From: Planctomycetota bacterium
GTDB taxonomy: Bacteria > Planctomycetota > JACQVV01 > JASMLP01
Direction of reading: 5' to 3'
NCBI GenBank assembly: GCA_030748635.1
Contig: JASMLP010000096.1
Coordinates: 1-36,785 of the forward strand
DNA length: 36,785 nt
Positions 9,501 through 19,128 of the stretch are shown piece by piece (position 1 is the stretch's first letter; every line of letters begins with the position of its first letter). A model generated the notes under the pieces. It was given only the letters and a program-made list of their open reading frames with translations, was not told where the DNA came from and ran no database searches. A program made the translations under genes and the position numbers.

Positions 9501-10625
9501 CTACGAACCGCCAAGTGTGATTACGTGTCCACTGCATTCACCGTCATACCCGGGAAGGTGCTCCATCTCTTTCCGAAACCTGGAATCGTCCAGCACATCG
9601 ATCAGTCGTGATACCGGAACCGAAGAGGCCAGATCCAACGGCACAACGAGGTCGAAACGCTCCTCGACCAACGGCAAGAACTCAAGACCCGATGCGAGAG
9701 CCACGCTCTCGATAGCCACCCCGACATCCGCCGCTCCACATTCAACCAGTCGAGCGACATCCGCGTGCCCACCCGCGAAAGGCCCTGTCAACTCGACATC
9801 TCCCGCTCCCTCGGAGGCCATCAAACGGGTAATCAGCTTATGCGCGCCGGCTCCCTCTTCGCGCCGGACGATCCGAAGACCGGGGCGTAACAGGTCGGCA
9901 ACAGCCCGAATGGACAGCGGATTGCCAGCAGCGAGGACCAGGCCCTGTCGCCAACGGGTCAGGTTGACCAGAAGCATACGTCGATCAGGAAAGGTCCGAA
10001 GAACCTCGGACGCGTTGTCCTCCCCGGCTTGGGTATCGGAAAGGTGAATACCAGCCACGTGAACCAAACCATTCTCTAACCACTCCATCGCCCGGCGACT
10101 GCTCGCAGGCAACCAAGTTACCCGTGCGTCAGAGTAGCGTTCATCTACCCGCTGACCGAGAGCGCCGAGAATCGGGGCGCACCCGGCTACCAGTAGATTG
10201 TTCTGGAGTTGTGGCGACGTGAGAAAGGGCCGAACGATTGCCTTCCCAGGAGGTCTTGCTGACTCCACAACCGCGTCCGCTGCGATCGCCCCATCGAGAG
10301 ACAGGCGATGAGCCACCCACTGATCCTCGACCCACCCCACAGCCACGCGCGTTCCCTGGGGAATTCCACGAACACACTCTTCACCCGTCGAGGCGATGCG
10401 AACCTCGAATCCACCGCCAGGAATCAGTTGGAAGAGTTCCTCGAAACGACACCCCAGAGCATGAGCCAACTGCAACCCAAGGCTGGTAGAGGGAACCTGT
10501 CGACCCGCCTCGATGGCGAGAATGGCCTGACGGCTTACCCCCACCCGCTGCCCCAGCACCTGCTGGGATAGACGCAATCTCTCCCGATGACTTTTCAGGG
10601 TGTTTTCCAGACGCAATTCGTTCAA
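9501..10625 (-). CDS. HTH (XRE-type) transcriptional regulator fused to a periplasmic-binding-protein-like sensor domain
   Basis: 374 residues. The start is a TTG at 10625 with a strong GGAGG 5 nt upstream; the longer open frame to 10739 would run through the promoter and operator candidate. Residues 1-65 form an XRE helix-turn-helix (RLRLSQQVLGQRVGVSRQAI, IEAGRQVPS, ALGCRFEELF). The C-terminal 200 residues resemble the substrate-binding domain of COG1910-type regulators (GADVARLVECGAADVG-like pattern, seen as GGHADVARLVECGAADVGVAIE). No ModE-type domain is present in the window, so this one-component protein is the probable oxyanion sensor for the transporter. It is the first gene of the operon, 10 nt upstream of modA, which implies autoregulation. 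Known relatives respond to molybdate or tungstate; the ligand here is inferred from context. Confidence 0.85.
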   Translation of the reverse strand: MNELRLENTLKSHRERLRLSQQVLGQRVGVSRQAILAIEAGRQVPSTSLGLQLAHALGCRFEELFQLIPGGGFEVRIASTGEECVRGIPQGTRVAVGWVEDQWVAHRLSLDGAIAADAVVESARPPGKAIVRPFLTSPQLQNNLLVAGCAPILGALGQRVDERYSDARVTWLPASSRRAMEWLENGLVHVAGIHLSDTQAGEDNASEVLRTFPDRRMLLVNLTRWRQGLVLAAGNPLSIRAVADLLRPGLRIVRREEGAGAHKLITRLMASEGAGDVELTGPFAGGHADVARLVECGAADVGVAIESVALASGLEFLPLVEERFDLVVPLDLASSVPVSRLIDVLDDSRFRKEMEHLPGYDGECSGHVITLGGS

Positions 10626-10660
10626 GTAGACCTCCAAACCGACCCAAATAGTAATATCAA

Positions 10661-10677
10661 GATAACATATTGTTATC
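10661..10677 (-). promoter_or_regulatory. Palindromic operator candidate of the regulator-modABC operon
   Basis: GATAACATATTGTTATC has perfect 7-nt arms (GATAACA/TGTTATC) around TAT. It lies in the 160-nt space between the divergent regulator and HD genes. On the minus strand it sits between a TTGGAT (-35-like) and a TATTAC (-10-like) 18 nt apart, a position suited to repression. Confidence 0.55.
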
Positions 10678-10784
10678 CAAACAATACCAAGGATCCGACC
10701 TTGCTCCGGTGAAGGGGGCGTTCCACGGAAGCCGTTCAACTAATTTTGCCCCCTCAAAAGCCAAACCACATACAATCCCCATTC

Positions 10785-11357
10785 ATGACCCTGACCCGAG
10801 ACGAAGCCTGGATTCACCTCTGTGAATGGACCCCCTCCGAAGCCCTGCGACGCCATGCCCGAGCGGTCGAGATCGCCATGCGCGCAGCCGCTCACCGATA
10901 CGGAGCAGGCGAACAGGAGGAAGAAGTCTGGGGTTTAGCCGGGTTGCTCCACGATGCCGACTACGATCGATGGCCAGAAGAGCACCCTGATCGCATCGTG
11001 GCCTGGCTTCGCCAACGCAAGGAAGATGCGTTGGCCTACGCCATCAGCGCTCACTACACCCACTGGGGCGTACCCGCAATCTCCCCTCTGGACAGATCTC
11101 TACTCGCGTGCGATGAACTGTCCGGTTTCATCGGCGCCTGCTCACTGGTCAGACCCGAAGGCCTCACCACCCTACAACCCAAGAGTGTCATGAAGAAATT
11201 CAAGGACAAACGCTTTGCAGCCGGAGTTGACCGCGAAGAGGTCCGAACCGGATGCGCACTACTGGGAGTGGAACTTCGAGATCATATTCAGTTTCTCATC
11301 GACGCGCTTCGTCCTCACGCCATCGAATTGCAACTGGACGGATCCGGAGCAAAATGA
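10785..11357 (+). CDS. HD-domain metal-dependent phosphohydrolase-like protein
   Basis: 190 residues. His24, the HD pair His56-Asp57 in GLLHDADYD, His90 in SAHYTHWG and Asp110 in LLACDELSG fit the metal-binding pattern of the HD superfamily. The family includes nucleotidases and (p)ppGpp or cyclic-nucleotide hydrolases; the substrate here is unknown. The ATG at 10785 is preferred to a TTG at 10746 because the recognisable domain begins soon after it, but no good ribosome-binding site precedes it. The gene is divergent from the mod regulator and 88 nt upstream of the kinase gene, with a small hairpin and T-rich run (11377-11397) between them that may attenuate readthrough. Confidence 0.78.
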   Translation: MTLTRDEAWIHLCEWTPSEALRRHARAVEIAMRAAAHRYGAGEQEEEVWGLAGLLHDADYDRWPEEHPDRIVAWLRQRKEDALAYAISAHYTHWGVPAISPLDRSLLACDELSGFIGACSLVRPEGLTTLQPKSVMKKFKDKRFAAGVDREEVRTGCALLGVELRDHIQFLIDALRPHAIELQLDGSGAK

Positions 11358-11445
11358 TTCATCACGATTCAGACCGAATCCGTAAACGGATTTCCTTTGT
11401 GCCCCGACCTGGCAACCGATCGACATTTCATGCAGGATTCGAGAT

Positions 11446-14400
11446 GTGACCGATTCCTCGATACGCTGCAAACAGTGCGGGAAAACCCACCAACTCGATC
11501 AAAGTTGCCCCTTCTGCCAAACCCTGGTCGAGACGAAGGAGGAAATCGATGAGAAATCGGAGATTGAATCGCCCCCGCAGATCGGTCGCTATCCGATTCG
11601 TGGTTTTCTCGGTGAAGGAGGGATGGCCAAGGTTCACCGGATCTGGCATCCCGAACTGGAACGAGAAATGGCCCTCAAAGTCCTCATCGGCGGCACAGAG
11701 GAACTGGTAGCGCGATTTCTCCGGGAAGCCCAGGTCGCCTGCGACCTGACCCATCCATCCATCGTCCGCGTGTACGAGGTCGGCTCGGACCAAGCCGCGC
11801 CCTACCTGGTCATGGACTTGATTCCGGGTCCTACGCTGAATCAATGGCTCGAACAAGACCGATCCATTCGCGAAATCCTCGAGCGTATCCACGACATCGC
11901 CCTCGCCCTCGGTTACGCCCATGATCGAGGGATCGTCCACCGAGATGTCAAACCTTCCAACATTCTTCTCGACGGCGAGGGCCGCGCGATTCTCACCGAT
12001 TTTGGCCTGGCTCGACGGATCACCTCGGAAGACGTACGACTGACCGAAAGCGGTCTCCTTATCGGCACCCCGGCGTACATGGCCCCGGAGCAAGCCCTCG
12101 ACCAGGAGATCGCCCCGTCCACCGACGTCTACGCGCTAGGAATCGTCCTCTACGAAGCGCTCTCGGGCGCCCCACCGTTTCTGGACAAGAATCCGATCAC
12201 CATGCTCCAGCGCTTATCGCGTGGTCCCGTTCCTCCCATTCGGGACTCGAGATTCGATCTCCATCGCGATATCTCGATCCTCCTCATGAAAGCGGTCTCA
12301 CACCGTCACTCGGACCGATACATCAACGGAACCGAGTTTGCCAAGGACATACGCCGCTTTCTCGATGGAGAACCGATCCGAGCCCGACCGATCCCATACG
12401 TCGAGCACATCTCGCGCTGGATCCGTTCCCGACCGATCACCGCCTCCCTGGCGTGCCTCCTTCTCCTCCTGACGATCGGCGGGGGACTCTTTTTACTGGA
12501 CCAATTTCGTTCAAAACGCGTCGCCGTTCTGATCAACCAGAGCCGGACTCTTCGGCGCTCGGGACATCGCATCGAGGCCATCTCCCTACTACGCAAGGCT
12601 CTTTCTCTGAAACCCCAGCACCGAGATCTGCGTCTGGAGCTCGCACGCATCGAACTGGATTCCGGGGAACTCGAATCCGCGTCCCTCCGAATAGCGCCGC
12701 TTCTCGATCTCCCTCACACCACCGAGATATCGGAGTTGCGCGCTCGCCTCCTGCTCGCCCAAAAAAAACCGGCGGAAGCCCTCGAGAACATCCAAGGAGC
12801 GGTCGAGAAGAATCCCAAGGTCGCGCGCCTGAAAGATCTCGAGAGCAAGATCCTGTTGGCGCTGGGACAAACGGCAGAATCCCGGCTCGCTCGAAGTCAA
12901 GCCCGACAGCTGCGACAAAAAGAGGTCGAGCGCGCACTGGCTTCCCTTCCCGAACAGAACGACGCGAAAGAACAACAACTCGAAACTCTCTGCAAAGCCT
13001 TTCCCGACTCCTTTCAACCGGTCGAGGCGTGGGTCGATTCGCTACGCTCCCACGCTTCCTTCGAACAGGCGGAATCGATTCTCAAGCGCTACTCCGGAAC
13101 GGTGCCCGAGGACCCTCGACCGCACGCTCTCCTCGCCGAGATCGCCCGATCTCGAGGCCTCCAGAGGCAGGCGATACAGCATCTCGGCCGCTGCATCGAC
13201 CTGGAGGGTCGTCCCGACGATCTCGAAGCACGCGGTCGAATTCTCCTGAAGCTGGGCGAATTCAAACGGGCACAATCGGATTTTGAAGCCGCGCTGGAAC
13301 AGGAACCGACCCCCACGCGACAGCTCCTGAGGATCCGCTCCCTTTGCCACCCCGATCGCAACGCGACCCTCTCCGGGCTCCACTGGGTCCATATTGTCTC
13401 CCTGTCGGATCAACTCATCGAAATCCGCCCATTGACCTGGTCCATCGACCTGCCAGAAGTACGCAAAATCCTTCCAGCCCTGCGCCACTCCCAACCCGAC
13501 AATGATGAGGTGGCACTCACCTATGGAGACCTCCTCTTCCAGATCTCCGCTTTCGAAGGCGCGGCAACGGTGTACCAGAAGGTGGCCAATCGTTCTCAAT
13601 CTAGCCACGCCCTGACCGGCCTGGGCTTCTCCTTGCTCGCCCTCGAAAAACGATCCTCTGCTCTCGATGCTTTCGGAAAAGCGGTACTCGTCAATCCTCT
13701 CGCCTACGAGGCGTCTCTGGGCTCCTTCCTCGCTCGTTACTCTCGATCTCGCCCCCCTCTAAGCGTGTCCACCTTCTTCGCCCACGGAGGACTCTTTCAA
13801 GAACACGCCAAATATTTCCACCCCACCGCTGCCGGCTGGATTGCCCGCTGGGGAACCGACGCAAAAGCCTCGATCGATCCTCTTTTCGGGACGGTTCCCG
13901 ATTCCACTCCTGCCTTGCTTCAATGGGCCATCCAACTCGAAAGCTCCATCGAAACCGACTCCCTTGCGGCCCGGCAGGCGCTGGTCGCAGCGGGTCTAGC
14001 CGGACTCTCTGCGATCGAATCGTCCTTCTCGAAACCGTCCCCCCGGATCGCCGCCGTGGCCCGCCAGATTCGTCGGCGGACTCTCCACGAAGAATCTTTC
14101 CTGCTCCGCACCTTGTTAGTGAAAGGTCTGTTCCTCGGCGATCCAGCGTCCAGGAAGGATCTTGAACGCAAATCTCGACGCTTCGCATGGACTCTCGCCC
14201 GAATCATCGAAAACGAGGACCTTCCCGAGTGGTTCCGGGGTCTCGCCCTCTCCGTGGCCGGCCCAGTCTGCTCGACCTCTTCCACCCTACGCGAAACGGT
14301 TCTGCGCGCACACCGATCGCAGAGCGAAACCCTCGAATTTCACGCCACCCTACCCATGCAACAACTCCAGGGCTCCGATGTTCTCGAGGAGATCGCACTC

Positions 14401-15765
14401 GGATACGGCAAGATCAGACTCAATTATCAGAACATGTTTTCTTTTCTGTCGATTGAACGCGCTGATCGTATCCCAATCGGCCAGGCTCTCCGAGCACTGG
14501 GAGACTCCTGCACCCAATCTCGGGTCGAATTCCAATTGCTTCTCGATCGACGACTAAGCCGGAATCAACTCGAAAGCGTCCTCCTCAGACGGCATGGTGT
14601 TCCCTTCTCCTTCCCGAAGTCCAGCCTCACCAATTCGCTCGATTGGATCGTACGTCGCCAGGGCCTCGACTCCCTGAAGGCGCCGGCACGAGATCGGAAG
14701 ATGCCGATCGAATCCACCTGGCTACTCGCGTGGTTTCTTCAACGCTGGCCGTCCCCGGAGTGGATCCCACTGGCCCGATCTCTCACTCATAGCGAGGACC
14801 CCTGGGTACGGTGCGAAGCGGCTGGACTCCTGGCAGCGTGTGGTCTCCCACGGGAAGCGCAGCCGATCCTCCACGAACTCTACCGCCAGAACCCAAACTT
14901 GCCGGGGAACATCGCGGTGGTCGATCGCCTGACATACTCGTTCGGGCCTTCCCGATGGATCGATGTCATACGTCCCTACCGGCCGGGCGACCTTCGATGT
15001 CGAGTCGCTGAACTCCTGAGCCAGATCCCGACTCCGCAAACCGTCGAACTCCTCATTTCCACCCTCCCCGATCTACCGACCCCGATTCGAATCAATGCCC
15101 TCGGATCCCTCTGTCGCCTTGCCCTGAATCCCACACTGCGCCCGATCGTTCTCACGAAAATCGACTCCCTCCAAGAACTTTACGCAGACAGTTCCAAATT
15201 GATCGAACCCGAAAAAACCAACCTCGCTCTCCTATGCGGAATTCTTGTTCCCGAGCGAAAACTGCTTGGAACCTTTCTTCAAAACTGCTCTCGTAACCCA
15301 CAGACTTCTTTTGGAATGAATGCGCTCTGGGCCCGGAGCCAAGCCGGAGACCGTGAGGCTCGAAAGATTTTTCTGGCGCGCATGGAGGAGGTGATTCCCT
15401 CGGGAACCGACAATTTCAGCGCCATCTGGCGAGCGGCCTTCGATCTCGAAAACGGACGTTATGGCAAAGCCTTCCCCCAACGTCTCCTGGCCTATGAAGC
15501 CCGGTCAAACAACCCACTGAAACCACCTCTGGACGCCCTGTGGACGACCCGAGCCTGGTGGCACCTCTTGCGTGGCCAACCTCAGGCGGCCGCAGACGCT
15601 CTCGACCGCCTTCTCGAACGATCTCCGTCCCGACGAAAAGAGATTGAAACCGTTCGCGACGCCATGCTCTCGAAGAAGGACCCGATTCCATTCCCCGTGC
15701 TCTGGTGGCGCACAGCCGGGGTTCCCCATGTCCACGGTCGCAGGCGTCTCCATTTTCTCCGATAA
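11446..15765 (+). CDS. Large membrane-anchored Ser/Thr protein kinase with N-terminal zinc ribbon and TPR/HEAT-like C-terminal region
   Basis: 1439 residues from a GTG with AGGA 8 nt upstream. Residues 8-24 form a CxxC-x9-CxxC zinc ribbon (Cys8, 11, 21, 24). A complete Hanks-type kinase follows (about 46-310): glycine loop GEGGMAKV, Lys78 in MALKVL, HRDVKPSN at 165-172, DFG at 185-187 and YMAPEQ. The FLDGEPIRARPIPYVEHISRW stretch after the kinase is common in planctomycetal kinases. A single membrane helix (about 333-350) separates the cytoplasmic kinase from about 1080 outer residues. Residues 360-760 contain TPR-like repeats (AISLLRKALSLKPQHRDLRLELA and others), and about 1080-1290 look HEAT-like. 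The C-terminal region probably senses or scaffolds. It should be an active kinase; partners and signal are unknown. It converges on the M28 lipoprotein gene. Confidence 0.9.
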   Translation: MTDSSIRCKQCGKTHQLDQSCPFCQTLVETKEEIDEKSEIESPPQIGRYPIRGFLGEGGMAKVHRIWHPELEREMALKVLIGGTEELVARFLREAQVACDLTHPSIVRVYEVGSDQAAPYLVMDLIPGPTLNQWLEQDRSIREILERIHDIALALGYAHDRGIVHRDVKPSNILLDGEGRAILTDFGLARRITSEDVRLTESGLLIGTPAYMAPEQALDQEIAPSTDVYALGIVLYEALSGAPPFLDKNPITMLQRLSRGPVPPIRDSRFDLHRDISILLMKAVSHRHSDRYINGTEFAKDIRRFLDGEPIRARPIPYVEHISRWIRSRPITASLACLLLLLTIGGGLFLLDQFRSKRVAVLINQSRTLRRSGHRIEAISLLRKALSLKPQHRDLRLELARIELDSGELESASLRIAPLLDLPHTTEISELRARLLLAQKKPAEALENIQGAVEKNPKVARLKDLESKILLALGQTAESRLARSQARQLRQKEVERALASLPEQNDAKEQQLETLCKAFPDSFQPVEAWVDSLRSHASFEQAESILKRYSGTVPEDPRPHALLAEIARSRGLQRQAIQHLGRCIDLEGRPDDLEARGRILLKLGEFKRAQSDFEAALEQEPTPTRQLLRIRSLCHPDRNATLSGLHWVHIVSLSDQLIEIRPLTWSIDLPEVRKILPALRHSQPDNDEVALTYGDLLFQISAFEGAATVYQKVANRSQSSHALTGLGFSLLALEKRSSALDAFGKAVLVNPLAYEASLGSFLARYSRSRPPLSVSTFFAHGGLFQEHAKYFHPTAAGWIARWGTDAKASIDPLFGTVPDSTPALLQWAIQLESSIETDSLAARQALVAAGLAGLSAIESSFSKPSPRIAAVARQIRRRTLHEESFLLRTLLVKGLFLGDPASRKDLERKSRRFAWTLARIIENEDLPEWFRGLALSVAGPVCSTSSTLRETVLRAHRSQSETLEFHATLPMQQLQGSDVLEEIALGYGKIRLNYQNMFSFLSIERADRIPIGQALRALGDSCTQSRVEFQLLLDRRLSRNQLESVLLRRHGVPFSFPKSSLTNSLDWIVRRQGLDSLKAPARDRKMPIESTWLLAWFLQRWPSPEWIPLARSLTHSEDPWVRCEAAGLLAACGLPREAQPILHELYRQNPNLPGNIAVVDRLTYSFGPSRWIDVIRPYRPGDLRCRVAELLSQIPTPQTVELLISTLPDLPTPIRINALGSLCRLALNPTLRPIVLTKIDSLQELYADSSKLIEPEKTNLALLCGILVPERKLLGTFLQNCSRNPQTSFGMNALWARSQAGDREARKIFLARMEEVIPSGTDNFSAIWRAAFDLENGRYGKAFPQRLLAYEARSNNPLKPPLDALWTTRAWWHLLRGQPQAAADALDRLLERSPSRRKEIETVRDAMLSKKDPIPFPVLWWRTAGVPHVHGRRRLHFLR

Positions 15766-15947
15766 CCTTTGCAAACGTTTTCTCAACCCAGCAGATGAAG
15801 GCAGCCTCCCCCAACAAGGGAAATCCCGTTTCCCAACGATGAACTTCTGGTCGTCAAACAGAAGCTCAACCGGAAGACCAAACCCGCTCCTGAATCAGCA
15901 TGGATGCCTGACGAATCTTCTATTTCGAAAGCGATCCGATCCACGCT

Positions 15948-18908
15948 CTATTCCCGCAACTGAGGCGTGATCTTCAACATTTGAAATCCGGCCTCGCGCT
16001 GCACCTTGATATCGACCGCCTTGTTCGCTTCCAGAGAATTGAGCGCATGCATGAAGTCGTAAATATCCGCAATCGGCTTGCCATCCAACTCGACGATGAC
16101 ATCACCCTTCAAAAGCCCCGCCTTCTCCGCCGGAGACCCACTACTCGATCCGGAAATTTTCAACCCCGAAACATCCGAAGCGGCATAATCGGGGATGGTC
16201 CCAAGATAGACCCGAAGACCACGTCCCCCCTTCCTCTTGCGACCTTTCTTGGCCACATAGTCGGGAACAGTTTCGACATTGGCCAGCTCCAGTAAGAGTT
16301 CTTTCAAAAGGCTTCCGATACGCCCTAGCCCTTCGTAATTGATCTTTTCTGGAGTGTCGGTCGGGGAATGATAATCCGGATGGGCTCCGGTAAAAGCGCT
16401 GATGATCGGAATTCCCTTCAGATAAAAAGAGGTGGCGTCCGTGGGAAGATAGGGATCTTCGTGTAACAGGAGCGGAAGGTGAGTCCGCAGATTGATTTTC
16501 TGAATGAGTTCTCTCCAGACCGAACTGGAGCCGACCCCTTGCAACATCAACTTGTTTCGCAAACGCCCCACCATATCCATGTTGATACAGACAACGACCT
16601 CATACCCATCTCGAGTCGTACGTCCATTGGCAGATGGGAAAACCTCGCTTACGAAGTGCTGCGAACCCAGAAGACCCAACTCCTCACCAGACCAGGCGGC
16701 AAACACGATATCGCTCCGAAGGGAATTCGGGTCCGACTTTTGTCGAGCTGATAACCTCTCGGCGAGAGCCAGAACAAGCGCGGTGCCGCTGGCATTGTCA
16801 TCGGCCCCATGATGAACCTCCTGTCTCTTCGCGCCACGCGCAAGAGAACTGCTGTGTCCTCCTTGACCGAGATGATCCACATGAGCTCCCACGATAATCA
16901 TTCGCTTCGTGTCCCCACTCCCGGACAGCCGCCCCAGTACATTGCGCCCTCGACGCGTCTCCCGCTTCAAGGCGATCTTTCCGGTCAAAGCCAAGTGCTT
17001 GAGCTGAAATGATTTGCCGCCATTCCCCTGATCCAAATGTTCTTGAATGCGCGCAAGATCCCTGCCATCCGCCTCAAAGATCTTCTTCGCGAATTGACGA
17101 TCCACCGCCAGGACACTCAAACCCGACTCCGCGCCTCCTTGGCTATCACGAAGGGAGATCAGGTCCTTTTTCAAAGGGGTCAGTGGACCCGTCACCACAA
17201 GAACTCCCTGGGCTCCACGACTCCGCGCATGAGCGGCCTTGGCCCGCAATGAACTGAACGGCAAGAGATGCTTGCGTTTTTCGCCGGGAAGATTCTTCGG
17301 CATATCTCGCAATACCAGAACCCACTTCCCCTTCAGATCCGTCTCTTTTGAGTACGAATGGTGAGCAAGATTCGACGGAGTTTGCGGTGGGGTCACAATT
17401 CCGTACCCACCAAAGATCACTTCGTTCGTATCGAATGAACCGTTTCTGGAGAATGCCAGAGGCAACCAGTTCTTCTCCAGTCGAAGAAGGGTTTTCAAGT
17501 CGGGGGTAGTGGCCACTTCGAGACGGTTTCCCTCCCCCAACGACACCCCCGACTTGAAGTCAAATGCCTGGTAATACGAACCCTTATCCCCAGCCGGAGC
17601 AAGACCCATCTCCGCGAAACGATCAGCCACATAAGCGGTGGCCGCCCTCTCCCCAGGGGTCCCCGTCATTCTTCCGTTCATTTCCGGACGACAAAGAGCC
17701 TCCACATGCTTGCGCAATGCCGGCACCGGCAGGGTCGATTTGGGCCGCTCCTTCGATATCGATTCCTCAGGGACACCGGGAGCTTCAAGACCCAGGCGTT
17801 CGAGAGCCTTTGAATGATCCCAGTCTGCCAGAAACAGCTGGGATCGATTCTGCGGATTATCGGTCGCAGTCCAGGCCAACCGATCTCCACCAGGAGCAAA
17901 GACCGGCAAACCGTCGAAAGACTCATTGTGTGTCAGGCGATAAGGGGGCCTGTCTCCCTGAGCGTCGACGATATAGAGTTCGAAATTTTTGTAACCGTGT
18001 CGATTGGTCGTAAACACGATATATCGACCAGAGGGATGAAAAAAAGGCGCCCAGGACATGGCTCCCAATCGGGTCACTTGCCTCTTATCGCTTCCGTCCA
18101 CATTCATGGTCCAGATCTCGGCCACACGTCCGCTCTCTTCGAAGTGCCGCCATACGATACGGGTTCCATCGGGGCTGAAAAAAGGGCCGCCGTCGTAGCC
18201 GGATTCATGAGTCAACCTGCGTACGTCACTCCCATCCGAACGCATGACATAAAGCTCCATGAACCGAGATGGATCCTTTTCCAGATACTTCCGGTCCTCT
18301 TGCGAGACCTCGCCCGCGTACACATGACGATTGGACGCAAAAACAACCCAGTTCCCGTCCGGAGAGTAAGCCCCCTCCGCGTCGTACCCCTTCTCCCGAG
18401 TCAATCGACTCAGAACTCCTGTCTCCAGGTTCCTCGAAAAAATATCGAATGCGGGATCGTAGTCCCACTCATATCGTTTTTTCTTCCCATGAGCTCTTTC
18501 GATCAACTTGTCTTTTTGCTTCTGGCGACTTTCCGGGTCCAGGTGCGTGGACGCGAACAAGATCTGACGATCACTCGAATGGAAATAGGCACAAGTGGTT
18601 TTGCCTGTACCCTTCGAAACCCTCTCCATCTCTCCATTTTCCAGGTCCATGGTGTAGATCTGATAAAAAGGGTTTTCGGGGTCGATCTCCGCCTGAAACA
18701 CGATCTTTTTTCCGTCGGAACTGAAGTACGCCTCGCCACACCGCTTACCAACAAAGGTCAGTTGATGAGGATTCCGAAGGGGACCCTCGAGCGCTTTCTT
18801 CTCAGAAACATCCCGAGACTCGTTCGGCCGATGGACACAAGCCGGAAGTGTCCAGAAAAGTAAAAAAAGAATTCCCGACACACGAAACAGGGAGGTGGTT
18901 TTGGACAT
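15948..18908 (-). CDS. Lipoprotein: TolB-like beta-propeller + PA-like insert + M28 aminopeptidase + PDZ
   Basis: 986 residues from the ATG at 18908. A further in-frame ATG at 18941 is possible, but this start gives a neat lipoprotein signal (LFRVSGILFLLFWTLPAC, Cys24). Residues 45-370 hold PD40/WD40-like blades (repeated YSPDGNWVVFAS, FSPDGTRIVW, FHPSGRYIVFTT). After a PA-like region (about 495-605) comes an M28 zinc aminopeptidase: His676 in GAHVDHLG, Asp703 in GADDNASG, Glu742 in SGEELGLLGS, Asp778 in NMDMVG, and a final His in GAHPDYHSPTDT. A PDZ domain with LDGKPIADIYDF ends the protein. It should hydrolyse peptides at the cell envelope as a dizinc exopeptidase. It is transcribed alone, convergent with the kinase gene. 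Confidence 0.9.
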   Translation of the reverse strand: MSKTTSLFRVSGILFLLFWTLPACVHRPNESRDVSEKKALEGPLRNPHQLTFVGKRCGEAYFSSDGKKIVFQAEIDPENPFYQIYTMDLENGEMERVSKGTGKTTCAYFHSSDRQILFASTHLDPESRQKQKDKLIERAHGKKKRYEWDYDPAFDIFSRNLETGVLSRLTREKGYDAEGAYSPDGNWVVFASNRHVYAGEVSQEDRKYLEKDPSRFMELYVMRSDGSDVRRLTHESGYDGGPFFSPDGTRIVWRHFEESGRVAEIWTMNVDGSDKRQVTRLGAMSWAPFFHPSGRYIVFTTNRHGYKNFELYIVDAQGDRPPYRLTHNESFDGLPVFAPGGDRLAWTATDNPQNRSQLFLADWDHSKALERLGLEAPGVPEESISKERPKSTLPVPALRKHVEALCRPEMNGRMTGTPGERAATAYVADRFAEMGLAPAGDKGSYYQAFDFKSGVSLGEGNRLEVATTPDLKTLLRLEKNWLPLAFSRNGSFDTNEVIFGGYGIVTPPQTPSNLAHHSYSKETDLKGKWVLVLRDMPKNLPGEKRKHLLPFSSLRAKAAHARSRGAQGVLVVTGPLTPLKKDLISLRDSQGGAESGLSVLAVDRQFAKKIFEADGRDLARIQEHLDQGNGGKSFQLKHLALTGKIALKRETRRGRNVLGRLSGSGDTKRMIIVGAHVDHLGQGGHSSSLARGAKRQEVHHGADDNASGTALVLALAERLSARQKSDPNSLRSDIVFAAWSGEELGLLGSQHFVSEVFPSANGRTTRDGYEVVVCINMDMVGRLRNKLMLQGVGSSSVWRELIQKINLRTHLPLLLHEDPYLPTDATSFYLKGIPIISAFTGAHPDYHSPTDTPEKINYEGLGRIGSLLKELLLELANVETVPDYVAKKGRKRKGGRGLRVYLGTIPDYAASDVSGLKISGSSSGSPAEKAGLLKGDVIVELDGKPIADIYDFMHALNSLEANKAVDIKVQREAGFQMLKITPQLRE

Positions 18909-19022
18909 GATCCTGAAAGCTTTCCTGGAGGAGATTTCCAAAGGAAGCGACAGCCCTGCCGACTTCCTTCCCGGACCTCCATTGGATGATTTTTGTTCGG
19001 TCGATAACGAGCCAAGAATTCT

Positions 19023-19050
19023 GGAGGATTATAGATTCCTCCTCCTTTTT
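19023..19050 (+). terminator. Terminator-like hairpin with T-run upstream of the M28 gene
   Basis: GGAGGA (19023-19028) pairs with TCCTCC (19037-19042) over an 8-nt loop, followed by TCCTTTTT. It points along the plus strand, where no gene is seen immediately to its left. It may instead act as a hairpin in the 5' leader of the minus-strand M28 gene. Confidence 0.3.
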
Positions 19051-19108
19051 GAACAACAAGGCCAACATTCACTCAAAAAAGAAGCGAAGACAAAGGTTCG
19101 AGCAAGAT

Positions 19109-19128
19109 CTGCATGGGGTCCCATGCAG
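19109..19128. repeat. Perfect 9-bp inverted repeat
   Basis: CTGCATGGG-GT-CCCATGCAG is a perfect palindrome with a 2-nt centre in the long intergenic region. It could be a protein-binding site for the M28 gene promoter (about 200 nt upstream of its start). Confidence 0.5.
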
